Assembly (NCBI GenBank): GCA_963575745.1
Contig: CAUYUJ010020253.1
Span: 51,001 to 115,000, forward strand
Source of the DNA: Prorocentrum cordatum
Lineage: Eukaryota; Sar; Dinophyceae; Prorocentrales; Prorocentraceae
Direction of reading: 5' to 3'
Length of the DNA: 64,000 nucleotides
The position numbers and the translations under genes were made by a program. Every line of letters begins with the position of its first letter. The first letter of the stretch is position 1. Below, in pieces: positions 1 to 13,640 of this stretch. The notes below the pieces were generated by a model. That model searched no databases. It was not told the origin of the DNA and saw only the letters and a list, made by a program, of their open reading frames with translations.

Positions 1-1930
1 ACCGAGCGCGGACACCTGCAGGTTTCTCCGGGCGCCCGCTGGAATTCACCCAGCCTCGTCGCGCGATGCCCGGTGGAAAGCCTCTTCGCGCGGGCTTCCA
101 CCCCAAGACGCTTCAAATATATCTCATTCCTGTCTACATCGATTCGGGCCCCCGGCATCTCCTGGAAACCCACCGGAAGGAATGGCGGCGCGTCCTCGTC
201 GAGGACGTCCAGCTCGATGACCCCCATACTTCCTTAGATTCCGGTGGGGATTAGAGCCGCGCTCAAAACTGCAGTGACCGCGCCTATCCCTCGGGCCGAG
301 GAGTTCCTGGGGGGCACCTCTGGAATCCTGAGACCTAAGCGGGCGAGCTGAAGGCGATCGCGTTCAAGCGAAGCGGCTCCAATCAGTCCCTGACCTACCG
401 CCGCATCGACGATCATCTCCCCAGGCTCTACCGTCATGAAGCTCGGGGCGACGTCGTCCAGCGCGCCCTCGACCGGCCGCAAAGGTTTAACCGCGTTCGC
501 GAATGCGAACAATGAACCTGGTCCAGTCGAGTCGGCTGCTGCGGTTACACTGCGGCCTTTCCGCGCCGGGCACTCTGGAGACCAATGGCCTTTCTGGTTG
601 CAGTTCCTGCACTTGGTGCGCTTGATGAGTTCGGACACCGGCAACCGCGACTTCCTGGGCCTGAACTGGCCGTTGGCGGCACGGTGGCCGCGGTTGGCCG
701 ACTGGTGGTTGGCCCCCTTGTCCCTCGACCTGTCGAAGACCTTGCTTGAGGTCTCGGTTATGCTTCCAGGTCTTCCGTCTCTCGCCCTGCACGGTGGCGA
801 AGGCTGCCGGAAGCTCACCATCGTAGAGACCAAGACCCTCTAGAGTGGCGTAGACGTGGTGCTCCTCGTCTGCGTCGAAAGATGACACGTCGTCGTCGTA
901 GATGGAGCTATTCTCATCATTCGTGCTCACGGGGTTGGGCCCATATTGGGGAAAATCTTCAGTCACGAACGTCCTCTTCTGATGAGAAAGAAACTCTCTC
1001 CGCGTCGCATCCATATCCCTGGTCGCTGACAACGCGTCCTGGTACGAGTCCTTTGTTTTCATCAGTGCCCTCCTCAACTGTTGACCTCTTTCGTCCAGGC
1101 CCACGCCCTCTTCTAGAAACATGAACTTCCACTCGCCTGGAACAGGCAGGCCGACGGTCTCGACCTTGTCGAATCCAAGGTCTAGCCTGGTCAAGTACTC
1201 CGTCAGACCCTCGCCTTGTCTTCTCCTGAAAGAGAACAAGCACTCTCGTCCAGTTTTCGCTTTTCATCGTGAACCTTCTCTCCGGTCCAGCCGCTATAAG
1301 ATCTTCTCTGCGTCGCGACCCGAAGCGATGGCATTGTCTGGAATACCTTCTAACTTCCGCTGTAACTCTCAAGACTGAACTTTCTGAACCCGATCTGCAT
1401 GCTTGTGAGGTGGAACGTCTGTCAGCTTCCTCCATCTCGCAAGCTGCCGCCGCCACATTCTGTACTCATTCCACGAGGTCCAGCTCTCGGTCCCCGTATA
1501 GTCCTTGCCCCTCGCGGACCAGGAGGTGGAGCCCCACTGTTGAGTCCAGCTCTTCCAATCTCCATTGCCCCACTCTTCCCATTGAGACTTCCACCACTGG
1601 TCCGCTTCGCGATCTCGTGCGTCTCACCACGGATCTCGCTCTTGAAGTTCGTCGGGTCTGGTGTCGTGCTGGCCACTGGTCCGTCTTGCGTCGTGACCAA
1701 CTGACGGTTGGACCTGGCTACGCACTACCTCCATGACCTCTCTGAGCTGCTCTCTCGACAGTCCGGCCGAGGGCTCGGGTGGAGGCGGTCACTCCGGAGG
1801 CGCTGGCCTCCTTCTCGCCACGTCGTCCAGAAGCTTTCTCAGCTGGTCTTCCGACATCCTGAAGTATCCGTCCTCGACCGCCCAGTCTCGCTGCTCCCAA
1901 AGCCGTGCTGACGGCCCCTTGGCCCGATGA
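1..1930 (-). pseudogene. Decayed Ty1/copia-type Gag and aspartic-protease remnant, truncated at window edge
   Basis: Reading leftward on the minus strand, a Gag-like frame begins near 1925 with helical Gag sequence (WEQRDWAVEDGYFRMSEDQL) and a Trp-rich stretch near 1600-1420 containing DYTGTESWTSWNEYRMW. It continues in another frame at 1239-700 (FSFRRRQGEGLTEYLTR) and in a third at 790-1. The last frame carries a CCHC zinc knuckle, then a retropepsin-like segment around IVDAAVGQGLIGAA, and after one TAA at 234-236 the matching DEDAPPFLPVGFQEM segment running off position 1. Frame changes near 1370, 1250 and 750 and several stops make it a pseudogene. The order Gag, knuckle, protease follows dinoflagellate retroelement polyproteins. 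The rest of pol would lie outside the window. Family assignment is by recognition of the motifs, without a search. Confidence 0.75.
570..611 (-). other. CCHC zinc knuckle of the Gag remnant
   Basis: The minus strand encodes CRNCNQKGHWSPEC, an intact C-x2-C-x4-H-x4-C nucleocapsid-type knuckle, followed by basic residues. All four metal ligands are present, although the frame around it is broken. In this family the knuckle binds element RNA. Confidence 0.85.
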
Positions 1931-2933
1931 GGTCGCGCTGCCTGGAGGGCTCCTGCCAACTTCCCCACTCGCCATCAGGTGCGTAGAACAGAGCCTCCAA
2001 GGAGGCTCCGCTACCACTGTTCCCCCGCCGATGGCGTCAAGAGATGAGATGGTGTTCTCTCTTACCCTCGGTGTACCTCAGTCCCAAGGCTGCTGTCGTC
2101 TAGGCGACTGCCCTGGCAGCCCACAGTACAAAACAGGAAAAGGTGTAGGTAGTGGGAGGAACGGGAATGGGATCTGGAATAAGTGTGGGCTCGGGAGCCC
2201 TGGAAGCCTAGTGAGTGAAGTGGGTCTTGAGCCAAAGCGGTGGCGGAAACGGCAGAGACCCAGGATACTTCACTCTCAAGTCCAGGTGGGCCTAGGCAGA
2301 TATATGAGGTAATCGGCCTTCATTTCTACACTATAGGGTCCCCGAATCCGCACCTCCCCAGGACTCATGTAATTCAGCCTTGCACTCCGAAAAAAATGTG
2401 CGAATGAGAATGTGGGATTGGCAAGACTTCTTCCGCACAACCACCCTCCCACTGGCGGAGCGATCAAATCCACCTGGCATGGAGGAAGACGGAGGAGGAA
2501 GAGGAGAACGAAACGGGGCGATTGCGATCCAAACCGCAGGCTCCTGAGTAACAGCAAAGCGGTACCTGCTGCATGAAGACATGGAAGGATCTTAGCATTG
2601 CCACAGTGGGCAATCATCTGCGACCTCGCTGCAAGAGGGGCGGGCACGAGGAGAAGGACAACGACGAGGGCGACAGGCAGGGAGGGGAGAGCGAGGCAGG
2701 GACGGCCAGGCAGCCCACAGCAAAGGGCCCATGATCTGTGGGGCGCGCCCCCCGCTTGCCCCCCAGAGGGCGCCTGCACCCCCTCAGGGCCGATCATGCG
2801 GAAGAGCAAGGCGTTCTTCCTGCCCTCGCCGGCCATAAAGGAGAGACAGTTCCAGAGGGCGCCGGGAGGAGCGAGAGGAGAAAAAGGAACAGGAATCCAT
2901 CGACCATTCGGAGTGTGTGAGACGCTTTTCCGT

Positions 2934-2934
<1 letters not shown>
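1931..2934. other. Spacer with no recognised gene
   Basis: GC-rich DNA without a recognisable domain on either strand. Open frames are short or run on into the adjacent TCG repeat. A purine-rich patch (2470-2720) produces basic low-complexity translations only. Confidence 0.5.
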
Positions 2935-2971
<37 letters not shown>

Positions 2972-3090
2972 GTCGGCGTCGTCGTCGTCGGCGTCGGCGG
3001 CGTCGGCGGCGGCGTCGGCGTCCGCGCCGGCGTCGGCGTCGGCGTCGGCGTTGGCGTCGGCGTCGTCGACGGCGTCGTCGTCGTCGTTCC
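2935..3090. repeat. (TCG/GTC)n trinucleotide microsatellite with GGC interruptions
   Basis: About 155 bp of TCG/GTC units, becoming GGC/TCG mixtures in the second half. It gives poly-Ser, poly-Arg or poly-Thr in different frames, which explains the long open frames across it. Confidence 0.95.
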
Positions 3091-3361
3091 GCTCACCCCC
3101 TTTCCCTGGCTCTCCTCCTCAAGCAAATCCAGCCACATGGAAATCAAGCAGCGTCGTGTTTGATTCGGAAGGAAGCCCCTCCCCTTTGATCCCTTCCCTG
3201 CCGGGACGGGGGGGGAGCCAGCTGGTCCTGGTGGTCCCGAGGGTGGTCCCAGGTGGGGGGGGATCCCGGGGGTCGTGCCCCCCCCCCTGGGCGGCCTCCC
3301 CTGTGGAGAAGGGGGACGAGGGGGTGGTCTCCCTGTCGGCAGGGAAGCTCAGGGCCCCTCC

Positions 3362-3540
3362 CCCCGCCTCGGCTCCGGCCCTGGCCCTGGCCCCGGCCCA
3401 GGCCCTGGCCCTGGCCCTGGTCCCGGCCCCGGTCCGGGTAGGGGCCCTGGCCACGGCCCCTGGCCTCTCAGCTCCAGCCCCAGCAGCCGGCCCCCCGGCC
3501 CCAGCCCCGGCCCCACCCCTGGCGCCCGCACCGGCCGCAA
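3362..3540. repeat. Degenerate GGCCCT hexanucleotide array
   Basis: Tandem CTGGCC/CCCGGCC-like hexamers with point changes. It is related in style to the GGTGCC arrays further right but has a different unit. No gene is supported here. Confidence 0.85.
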
Positions 3541-3544
3541 GGCC

Positions 3545-4200
3545 TTTCCAATATATGGCTAGGCTTTATCAAGAATTCCTTGTCACCTCTGCTCGGGCGT
3601 CGGACCTCAAACGCGCGTTACGGGATCGTCTACGCTGGGCGGGCTTTGTAAAGCTATCACGCGTACCAATACTACAGACAGGGGTGACTCCACGATTCGA
3701 GGCATCTCTCTCGTACTGCGCACTTGCTAGTGGCACGTGTGGTCACCGCGCCTCGGCGGCGCGGCGAATAGCCGAGAGCCGGGAAGCCTTCGCATGTGAC
3801 ATCCGCCGCCAGGACATGGCTTTGCCAGATCTGCTCCAAGGGATGATGCCAGTGTTCGAAGGATGCCAAGGGTGACCACTTCGAGGGGGGCCAGTGATGC
3901 GCGCATGGCGTCTGCGCAGGAACGTGAACACTGCAGCAAATGCAGAATGAACGCTCAGTAAACGCACAGTGAACCTAAACTGAATGCTCAGTCCACGCAC
4001 TACAAACTTTCTAGTGAATGACAAATTACGTACATTCGACATGCATTTCAAACTGTGATTGATGTTCAATGTGCGTTCACAACACACGTCCACTATGCAT
4101 TAACCGTGCGTTTACTGCAGCACTGCGCGCATGGCGCACCGACGCCCTTGACGCTAATTGCTCACCTGCCGCACTTGGTGCACTCGACACACCTGCAGAC
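3545..4200. other. Unassigned stretch with an AT-richer centre
   Basis: No domain is recognised. From 3900 to 4140 the composition becomes AT-richer, with scattered short near-repeats of the type TGAACGC/AGTAAACGC, and the 12-mer GCGCGCATGGCG occurs at both ends (near 3898 and 4125). The only open frames are short. Confidence 0.4.
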
Positions 4201-4217
4201 CGATTATGTGAATCGGC

Positions 4218-4233
4218 GATAACCGGGGTTATC
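4218..4233. repeat. Palindrome, 7-bp arms (GATAACC/GGTTATC)
   Basis: GATAACC, two central G, then GGTTATC. It is the first of two near-identical palindromes 160 bp apart; a lone GGTTATC half-site lies between them at 4344-4350. Confidence 0.8.
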
Positions 4234-4376
4234 CGAGGGGGGGAGTGAGGAGGGGCTCGGCCGATACCTAAACCTTCGCGCTGTGGGCAGCCCTGCATAC
4301 GCCCGCGCCCCCCCACCCCGGACCTGCACAACTGGCAAGGTTAGGTTATCCTGGGGGGGGGGAGGGGGGCAAGCCC

Positions 4377-4392
4377 GATAACCCGGGTTATC
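4377..4392. repeat. Perfect 16-bp palindrome GATAACCCGGGTTATC
   Basis: Perfect dyad with the same arms as the site at 4218. It could be a protein-binding dyad or a repeat end; no adjacent gene is recognised, so no regulatory role is assigned. Confidence 0.85.
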
Positions 4393-4399
4393 GCCGGAC

Positions 4400-5285
4400 C
4401 CTAAAAAAACACTCGAGGCACGCCCAGAGCACTGGCGCATCTCGCGGACCCGCGCCCCCCTTCTCTTCGCGCCTTCTCGATAGCAGCACCTCCTGTCGAC
4501 GGCTTTCGAACACTTCGTGCAAGCACAATACTTGATATTAGCTGTCATGGAGGTGTAAGGCAACTGTGCTCGCATGCGTTCGTGCGCGCATGCATTCCGG
4601 AAAAGAGAGCTGGCAACTTCGCGTCCCAACGGACTGTGGGAGCACGAACTGAACATCCTCTCCAAGAGGACCAGCCTTTTCCATGCCAGCCCCCGCCTCT
4701 GCGGGCCTCCTCGGAGCCGCCCCTCCCTGGTAACGGCCTTGCAGTGAGGGACTGAGCACTCGGCGCGAAGCCGTGCCCGCAGCGGTCGAAGCCGTGCCCG
4801 CGCCCGCCGCCACAATGCAGGCTGGCGCTGGAGTCGCTCAGGAGGACAGCGACGAACGTAGCTGCAGCGCCCGCTGCGCCCGCAGCGGTGGCAACGTAGC
4901 CGCAGCAGCTGAGCAGAGGGCGGCGGCCGCCTTGCGGTGGGCCGTGTCTACGGCCAGGGCAGTGGACGCCTCGGACGCGGCAGCGGCCGCCCGCGGCACC
5001 AGCCGCGACGCGCGGAGGGCTCGGCGGCAGTGCCTGGAGCCATCGGGCGGCAGGTCAAGCGCAGACCTCATGCAGCGGAGGCCGTCAAGCTCGAGGTGGT
5101 GGACGTTGTGCGGGAGATGGCGCACGAGGATGATGTTCCAGCATCGGCGGCGGGCCAGGGTAATAGTGGGGCAGGACGGAAGGAGGAAGATGGGACAAGA
5201 AAAGACAGCGCCTCATGAACCGTCGAGAGGACGGACGGCCTCATGGCCAGAAGAGCCTCGGCGGCAGAGCTGAGTGCTGAAAACT
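4400..5285. other. GC-rich spacer, no supported gene
   Basis: Ala/Arg-rich frames on both strands result from GC-rich GCG/CGC composition around 4770-5100. No conserved motif, zinc ligand pattern or membrane segment was recognised. Confidence 0.45.
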
Positions 5286-5476
5286 ACTTGTGCCGGAGGA
5301 AGGCGAGGAGGAGCGGCGGGGGAGAAGGAAGAGGAGGAAGAGGAGGACGAGCAGGAGCAGGAGAAAGACGAAGAGGAGGAGCAGGAGGAGGAAGAGGAGG
5401 AGGAGGACGACGAGCAGGAGGAAGACGACGAGGAGGAGCAGGAGGAGGAAAAGGAGGAGGAGGAAAAGGAGGAACC
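5286..5476. repeat. (GAG/GGA)n purine microsatellite
   Basis: GAG-rich repeat giving poly-Glu on the plus strand and poly-Ser/Leu on the minus strand. It is separated by about 65 bp from the CCT/CAT block. Confidence 0.95.
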
Positions 5477-5539
5477 ATTGGAGCACACAACATTGGGCAC
5501 ACGAGGCCCCAGTGGTGTTTCTTCTGCTGCTGCTAATGC

Positions 5540-5613
5540 TACCTTCTCCTCCTCCTCCTCCTCCTCCTCCTCCTCCTCCTCCTCCTCCTCCTCGTCATCG
5601 TCATCATCACCAT

Positions 5614-5644
<31 letters not shown>

Positions 5645-6470
5645 AGCAGAATCACCATCACCCCACCACCAGCACCGCCACCACCACCATCATCAGCATA
5701 ATCAGCATCATCATCATCATCATCACCACCATCATCATCATCAGCATCATCATCACCATCATCATCATCAACAACAACATCAACATCATCAGCATCAGCA
5801 TCATCATCATCATCATCATCATAATCATCATCATCATCGTCATCATCATCATCAGCAGCAGCATCATCAGCATCATCATGAGCATCAGCATCATCCACAT
5901 CCTCCTTAGTTAGCATCCTCCTCATAAGCATAAGCATCATCAGCAGCATCAGTATCATCATCATCAGCATCATCATCATCAACATACGCATCAGCATCAT
6001 CATCATCATCATCAACAGCATCATCATCAGAAACACCGTCATTAAACAATCTCATCGTCTTCATCATCACCAGCAACACCATCATCATCACCATCGTCAG
6101 CAGCAGCATCAGCATCATCATCACCAGCATCATCGTCATCGGCGGCAGCAGCAGCAGTATCATCATCAGCATCATCAGCATCATCATCGTCGGCATCGTC
6201 AGCATCACCATCATCATCAGCATTATGATCATCCTCATGATCATCAGCAGGTCGTCAGCATGAGCATCATCATCATCATCATCATCATCGTCATCGTCAT
6301 CATCAGCATCATCAGAGGCATCGGCATCAGCATCACCGTCCGTATCACCGACACCATCAATCCCAACATCATCATCGGCGTTAGCAGCATCATCACCAAC
6401 ACAATCAGCATCGTCATCATCATCATCAGCATCAGCACCATCATCATCATCATCATTATCATCATCATCG

Positions 6471-6511
<41 letters not shown>

Positions 6512-6981
6512 GCCATCACCATGATGATGATCATCATCATCATTACCAACACCATCATCACCATCATCATCATCATCTTCAGCATCCTCATCCTCATCCT
6601 CATCATAATCTTTGCCCTCATACTCATGACCACCATCATCATCAGCAGCAGCATCGTCATCATCGTCAGCATGAGCATCAATATAATCAGAATCCTCCTC
6701 ATCATCATCACCAGCATCATCATCCTCGCCCTCATCCTCCTCCTCATCAGCATAATCATCATCGTCATCGGCAGCAGCAGCAGTATCATCATCAGCATCA
6801 TCAGCATCATCATCGGCATCATCATCCTCATGCTCATCCTCATCCTCATCCTCGTTGTCACCACCATCATCATCATCATCATCGTCATCATCATCAGCAT
6901 GATGATGATCATCATCAGCATCATCAGCATCAGCATCAGCATCAGCATCAGCATCAGCATCAGCATCAGCATCAGCATCAG

Positions 6982-7050
<69 letters not shown>

Positions 7051-7060
7051 TATCGTCGTC
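5540..7060. repeat. 1.5-kb CCT then CAT/CAG trinucleotide microsatellite block
   Basis: About 55 bp of CCT pass into about 1.45 kb of CAT (ATC) units interspersed with CAG, CGT and CCT. A run of alternating CAT-CAG hexamers lies at 6915-6985 and pure CAT at 6985-7050. All frames translate to poly-His/Ile/Ser or Met/Asp tracts. Confidence 0.97.
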
Positions 7061-7457
7061 GTCGTCGCCGTCGTCGTCGTAGTCCTCGTCCTCGTCCTCG
7101 TTCTCCCCCTATTCGTTCCCCTCCCCCTTACCCGTTGCCGCGATCCTCTGCTCCAAGAAGCGAGCATGGTAGACGGGCAAGAAGGTGCTTTGCAGCTCCG
7201 CCAACAACGCGGCGGGGATCGGCTTCACACGCTTCCGGTCATTACCGTGTATGCGCGCGTTCAGCAGCACAATGCCCATCTGGTCCTGCAGCGGCGAAGC
7301 TCCCCAAGGCAACCCCTCGCCACGAAAACAGAACGATCACGTCGGGCGATGCCGCTCCCCCATTCGGGCTCCTAGGAGCCGTCACGGATCGATCTGGCCC
7401 ACAACAAGAAAACAAAACATAAACAAAAACAAAAACAGCAAACAATCAAAATAAAAC
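7061..7457. other. Short non-repetitive stretch; doubtful minus-strand reading frame
   Basis: After CGT repeats, a minus-strand frame (7109-7312) contains the non-repetitive segment DRKRVKPIPAALLAELQST followed by FLPVYHARFLEQ. It resembles real protein more than its neighbours do, but I recognise no family, and it has no start context or continuation. An A-rich patch lies at 7400-7456. Confidence 0.2.
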
Positions 7458-7489
7458 AATTAGCCTGGCGAAGGACCCACCTGGCGTCG

Positions 7490-9200
<1,711 letters not shown>

Positions 9201-9282
9201 TGAGGAGGAGGGGAGAACATTACCTATCCATCTCACGTCCTACTCCTCCCACTGAGGAGGGTGAGGAGGAGGGGGAGTTCTG

Positions 9283-9896
9283 CGATGAGGAAGGCTTCAT
9301 CATGATGATGGTGATGACGATGGTTATACTGCTGTTCACGATGACGATGACGATGGCGATAATGGTGATGGACGATGACGATGGCGATAACGGTGATTAT
9401 GATGATGATGCTGATGATGATGACGATGATGATGATGACGATGACGATGATGACAACGATGGCGACGACGACGAGGATGATGATGCAGATGCTGGTGATG
9501 ATGACGATGCTGCTGCTGATGCTGACGTTGCTGGTGCTGTTGATGATGATGACGACGATGATGATGATCATGACGTCCACGATGATGCGGACGATGATGA
9601 TGCCAAGGACGGTAATGGTGATGATGATGATGACGATGCTGATGATGATGATGATGCTGATGACGATGGTGGCGACGACGACGATGATGATGACGATGAC
9701 GCTGGCGATGATGATGATGCTGATGATGATGAGGATGATGATGATGGTTATGATGATGCCAATGATGCTGACGATGAGGATGATGATGTTGATGATGTTG
9801 ATACTGATGATGATGACGACGATGCTGATGATGACGACGACGACGGGGTGACGACGATGCTGCTGATGATGCTGATGATGACGACGATGATGCTGG

Positions 9897-9944
<48 letters not shown>

Positions 9945-10015
9945 CGATGATGATGCCGAGGATGAGGAGGACGAGGAGGAGCAGGACGACGAGGAGGAGG
10001 AGGAGGAGGAGGACT
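9283..10015. repeat. (GAT/GAC)n trinucleotide array ending in GAG units
   Basis: About 680 bp of GAT/GAC units (poly-Asp/Met by frame), then a short GAG/GAC patch. Confidence 0.97.
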
Positions 10016-10019
10016 CGCT

Positions 10020-10150
10020 TGAACGAGGAGGGTCGCGGACAGCATTACTCTTTACCAGGTTTCGTAGGCCTCCCCCCTTCCAGCGGGGCCCCGCCAGAGC
10101 GAAGAGGGTATCAACAACCCGTACTATTTACAAGGCTTCGTTTCCTGAGC
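10020..10150 (+). repeat. Two diverged units of the 77-bp repeat
   Basis: TTTACCAGGTTTCGT and TTTACAAGGCTTCGT with GCGAGGAGGGT and GCGAAGAGGGTATC match the 8450-9200 unit. The GAT block thus interrupts a single 77-bp array. Confidence 0.85.
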
Positions 10151-10259
10151 ACCTGTCCTCCCTCCTCCTTTCTTTCGTCTGCCCTTTCGTGCGTACTTAC
10201 TCGTTCGATGAGCTTCTCCTTCGTGTTGATGTTGTCGTACCCCATGGGTCCCACGAAAC

Positions 10260-10620
10260 TGTTAATTTTTTTATGTGGGGAACTGCATTTGCATAATTTT
10301 ACCATTGATTGGACTGCAATCGATTCCGCTGGGTTTGCACTTGATTGGCTTGCAACCGATTGGATTGCAACCGCTGGGGGGGCGCACAGGGCAGCGACGA
10401 GGAGGCGGCGACGGGACGGTGACGGCAACGAGCAAGGAACCGCCAGACCGACCCTCAGGCCAAGACGACGGGCGGCGACGACGCAGCAAGGGGGGGCGAC
10501 GGCAAGGACGGAAAAACCAGACCGCCCCTCAAGCCCAGACGACGACGGGCGGCGACAGGGCGGCAACGGCGAGGAGGAGAGAGCCGCCAGACCGCCCCTC
10601 AGACGACCCAGCTAATACTA
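10260..10620 (+). repeat. TGCAA-rich degenerate repeat followed by CGGCGAC-type array
   Basis: A stretch with recurring TTGCA/TTGGA..TGCAA words (10280-10375) leads into CGGCGACGG/GACGACGGGCGG units with CCGCCAGACCG. The same two-part arrangement recurs at 47480-47775. Confidence 0.75.
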
Positions 10621-10664
10621 GGAAAGAAGAGAGAAGGCCCCCTAAGTGCAAGCACTGTTTTTCA

Positions 10665-11005
10665 TCCGGTGCCAGTGCTGGCGCCGGCGCCGGTGCCGGT
10701 GCCGGTGCCGGTGCCAGGGCTGGTGCCGGTGCGGTTGCGGGTGCGGGTGCCAGTGCCGGTGCTGGCGCCGGCGACGGCGCTGGTGCCCGTGCCGGTGCCG
10801 GTGCCAATGCCGGTGCCGGTGCCGGTGCCCGCCGGTGCCGGTGCCGGTGCCGGTGCCGGTGCCGGTGCCGGTGCCGGTGCCGGTGCCGGTGCCGGTGCCG
10901 GTGCCGGTGCCGGTGCCAGTGCCGGTGCCGGTGCCGGTGCCGGTGCCGGTGCCGGTGCCGGTGCCGGTGCCGGTGCTGGTGCCGGTGCCGGTGCCGGTGC
11001 CGGTG
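10665..11005. repeat. (GGTGCC)n hexanucleotide array, right
   Basis: About 340 bp of the same hexamer as 7976-8396, in the same orientation, with more degenerate first units. Confidence 0.97.
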
Positions 11006-11039
11006 GGCGAGAATCGTTCTATAGTGCACGAACCGTGTG

Positions 11040-11535
11040 AGACGTGGGCCTCATTTGGTGCTCCCTATGACACCACGAAGCGTGTGAGGGGTGTACCGAA
11101 AGGAGGGTGGAACCGCAAGTGGGCGCTGTCACTGGGCCTGCGGTGGAGCTCCCTATTATGCATGGGGCCACGAAACGTTTGAGGGTGTGCCGAAATGGAG
11201 GGTGGAACCGTATACCGGCGCTGCCACTGGGGCCTGAGGTGGAGTTCCCTGTGGGGGCACGAAACGTGTGAGGGGTGTACCGAAATGGAGGGTGGAACTG
11301 CATGTGGGCGGTGGCTTCAGGACTAGGGGGAGCTCCCTATGGGGTAACAAAACGTGTGAGGGGTGGACCGGAATGGAGGGTGGAACCGCACGCGGGCGCT
11401 GCCACTGGGGCCTTCTGTGGAGCTCCCTACGGGGCCACGAGCCGTGTGAGGCGCGAACCGAAATGGGAATGGAACCGCATGCGGGCGCTTCGGTGCAGCT
11501 CCCGATGGGACCACGAAACGTGTGAGGGGTGTGCC
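11040..11535 (+). repeat. About 90-bp minisatellite, right block of copy A
   Basis: Same unit as 7490-7960 (GGAGCTCCCTATGGGG, CACGAAACGTGTGAGGGGTG, GGTGGAACCGCATGCGGGCG), same strand, five to six degenerate units. Confidence 0.85.
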
Positions 11536-11724
11536 GGAAAAGCGACATGCGGAGGGTAAAGACACGGATAGGCTGGGAGGACGCGGAGGGAGGAGAGGAG
11601 GGTGAGGAGGAGGAGGAGGAGGAGAAGGAGGCGGAGGAGGAGGACACGTGGGGGCTGTCGCTTCAAAACGAGGACCCAACACCACAGGACGGTTAGGAAA
11701 AATGACGACGACGACGACGAACAG

Positions 11725-12030
11725 CAATCATGTTAAGACTGTTTGCTCTCATCTGCTCGCGTGTCACTCAACATGTATATCCCAAACCCTCGACACCCGC
11801 CCTATCCGTTACCGATCGTACCCCCTTGGGGGCATCTCTTCCTTACCTGCCACGTGTAGTTGGCGCAGCCCCTGAAACAGGGGGAGGGGGGAGGAGGGAC
11901 GACAATGGGGAGGGAAAAGGATGGAGCACTAGAGAAATTGGCTGGAGGGGACGAAGGAGCAGGAGAACCATCGGCTGATCTAGACGAGCGGGTCGGGCGG
12001 ATGGATCCTAACGGGCGACAACAAAAACTG
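11725..12030 (+). repeat. Dispersed repeat, copy 1 (pairs with 13805-14210)
   Basis: GCTCTCATCTGCTCGCGTG, ACATGTATATCCC and CCCTCGA in order, then a purine-rich patch and a GCGGGTCGGGCGG patch with ATCCTAACG. The same succession occurs at 13805-14210. Confidence 0.65.
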
Positions 12031-12034
12031 AAGG

Positions 12035-13390
12035 GCGCCGCTGGGGCCGGGGACCCGAAATCTAAGACCCAAGACCTGAAAACCGAGACCAGAAGCCTGG
12101 GACCCGAAACCCAAAACCCGGGACCCGCGGGACCCGAAGACCGAAACCCGAGCCCAGGGAATCGGGGCCCAGGACACGGGACCCGAGACCCCAAGCCGAA
12201 GCCGAAGCCCAAGCCCCAGACCTGGACCCGGGACCCGGAAACCGAGACCTGGGACCCGATCAGACGAAACCCGAGGCCTGGCACCCACGAGACCCGAAGC
12301 CGAAGCCCAGGACCGGGGACCCGAGACCCGAAGCCGAAGCCCGAGACCCGGGACCCGAAGCCGAAGCCGAAGCCCAGGACCCAAGACCCAGCACCAGGAT
12401 CCTAGATTCGAAGCCGAGACCCGAGACCTGAGTCCCGAGACCTGAAGCCGAAACCCGAAGCCGAAGCCCTAGACCTGAGACCCGAAGCCGAAGCCGGAAC
12501 CCAAGACCTGGGACACGAGACCCGAAGCCGAAGCCCTAAACCTGGGACTTGGGACCTGGAACCCCAAACCCGAGACCCGAGACACGAACCCTAGACCCAA
12601 GATCCAGGGTCCAAGCCCAGGACCAGGGACCCGAAACCTGAAGCCCGAGACCCAGAACCTGGGACCCGAAGCTGAGGCCGGGACCCGAGACCCAAAACCG
12701 ACACCGAAGCCCGAAACCTGGGAACCCGACACCCAGAACCCGAGACCCGAAGCCGAAGCCCGAGACCCGAGACCCTGGACCTGGACCCGGGGCCGAAGCC
12801 CGGGACCCAGGACCAGGGACCCGAGACCCGAAGCCGGAAATCCGGAACCCGGGACCCGAAGCTGAAGCCCAACACTCGAGACCCAAAGCCGACACCGAAG
12901 CCCGAAACCGGGGACCCGAAGCTGGAGACCCGAAACACTGGACTCGAGACCTGAGGCCGACGCCTGGCACCCGGGACCCGAGACCCGACACCCGAGACCC
13001 AAAGCCGAAGCCCGAGACCCGAGACCCGGGACCCGAGACCCTAGACCCGAGACCCAGGAGCCGAGACCCGAAGCCGAAGCCAGGGACCCGGGACCCGAGA
13101 CGACCCAGGACCCGAAGCCGAAGCCTGGGACCCGGGACCTAGGACCCAGGACTTGAAGACGAAGCACGAGACCCGAGACGCGGGACCTGGAACCAAGGAC
13201 CCGAGACCCAAGCCCCAGACCCGAGACCCGAAGCCGACACCTGGGACCCGAGACCCGGGACCCAGGACCCGAGACCCGAGACCCGAAATTGAAATTCGGG
13301 ACCCGACACCCGGGACCTGGGGTCGGCCGAGACCCGAAACCGCAGCCCAGGACCCGAGACCCGAGACGCAGGCGGACCCAAACGGCCGTG
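12035..13390. repeat. 1.35-kb array of GACCCGA-type short repeats
   Basis: Degenerate GACCCGA, GAAGCCGAAGCCC and GGGACCC words, with no sharp higher-order period visible by eye. The minus strand reads as Ser-Arg-Val-Ser-Gly-Pro repeats, giving a long but meaningless open frame (12469-13623). Confidence 0.9.
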
Positions 13391-13399
13391 TCGAGCGGG

Positions 13400-13640
13400 C
13401 GGGTCGCTGAAGCATCAGTTCTGAAGGAATCGCGAGGGAGTCTCGAGCGACAGCGCGATTCCGATGCAAATCGCGAAAAGTCCCAAGCGAGAGCATCCTT
13501 CCTGAGTGTCGAGTGCATGGCGTCCCAATGAATTGGGAGAAAGTCCCACGCGAAAGCGCGATTCTTTGCAAATTGGGAGGAAATCCCGCACGAGGGCGCG
13601 ACTCTGAATAAACTGTCAAACAAAATCCGGCGGGAGCAGC
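13400..13640 (+). repeat. About 60-bp degenerate repeat (pairs with 14215-14335)
   Basis: Units of the form AATTGGGAGAAAGTCCCACG, then CGAAAGCGCGATTC. Three to four units are visible, and 14215-14335 carries two more diverged units. Confidence 0.7.

Noticed and set aside
2598-3875. 425-codon plus-strand frame
   Set aside because: Mostly poly-Ser and Ala-Pro from the TCG and GGCCCT repeats; the non-repetitive ends match nothing I recognise.
5274-7375. Several 200-370-codon open frames on both strands
   Set aside because: They are translations of GAG, CCT and CAT microsatellites (poly-Glu, Ser, His, Ile, Met, Asp). Absence of stops is a property of the repeat.
12469-13623. 384-codon minus-strand frame rich in Ser-Arg-Val-Ser-Gly
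   Set aside because: Produced by the GACCCGA array; parallel frames in the same DNA are equally open.
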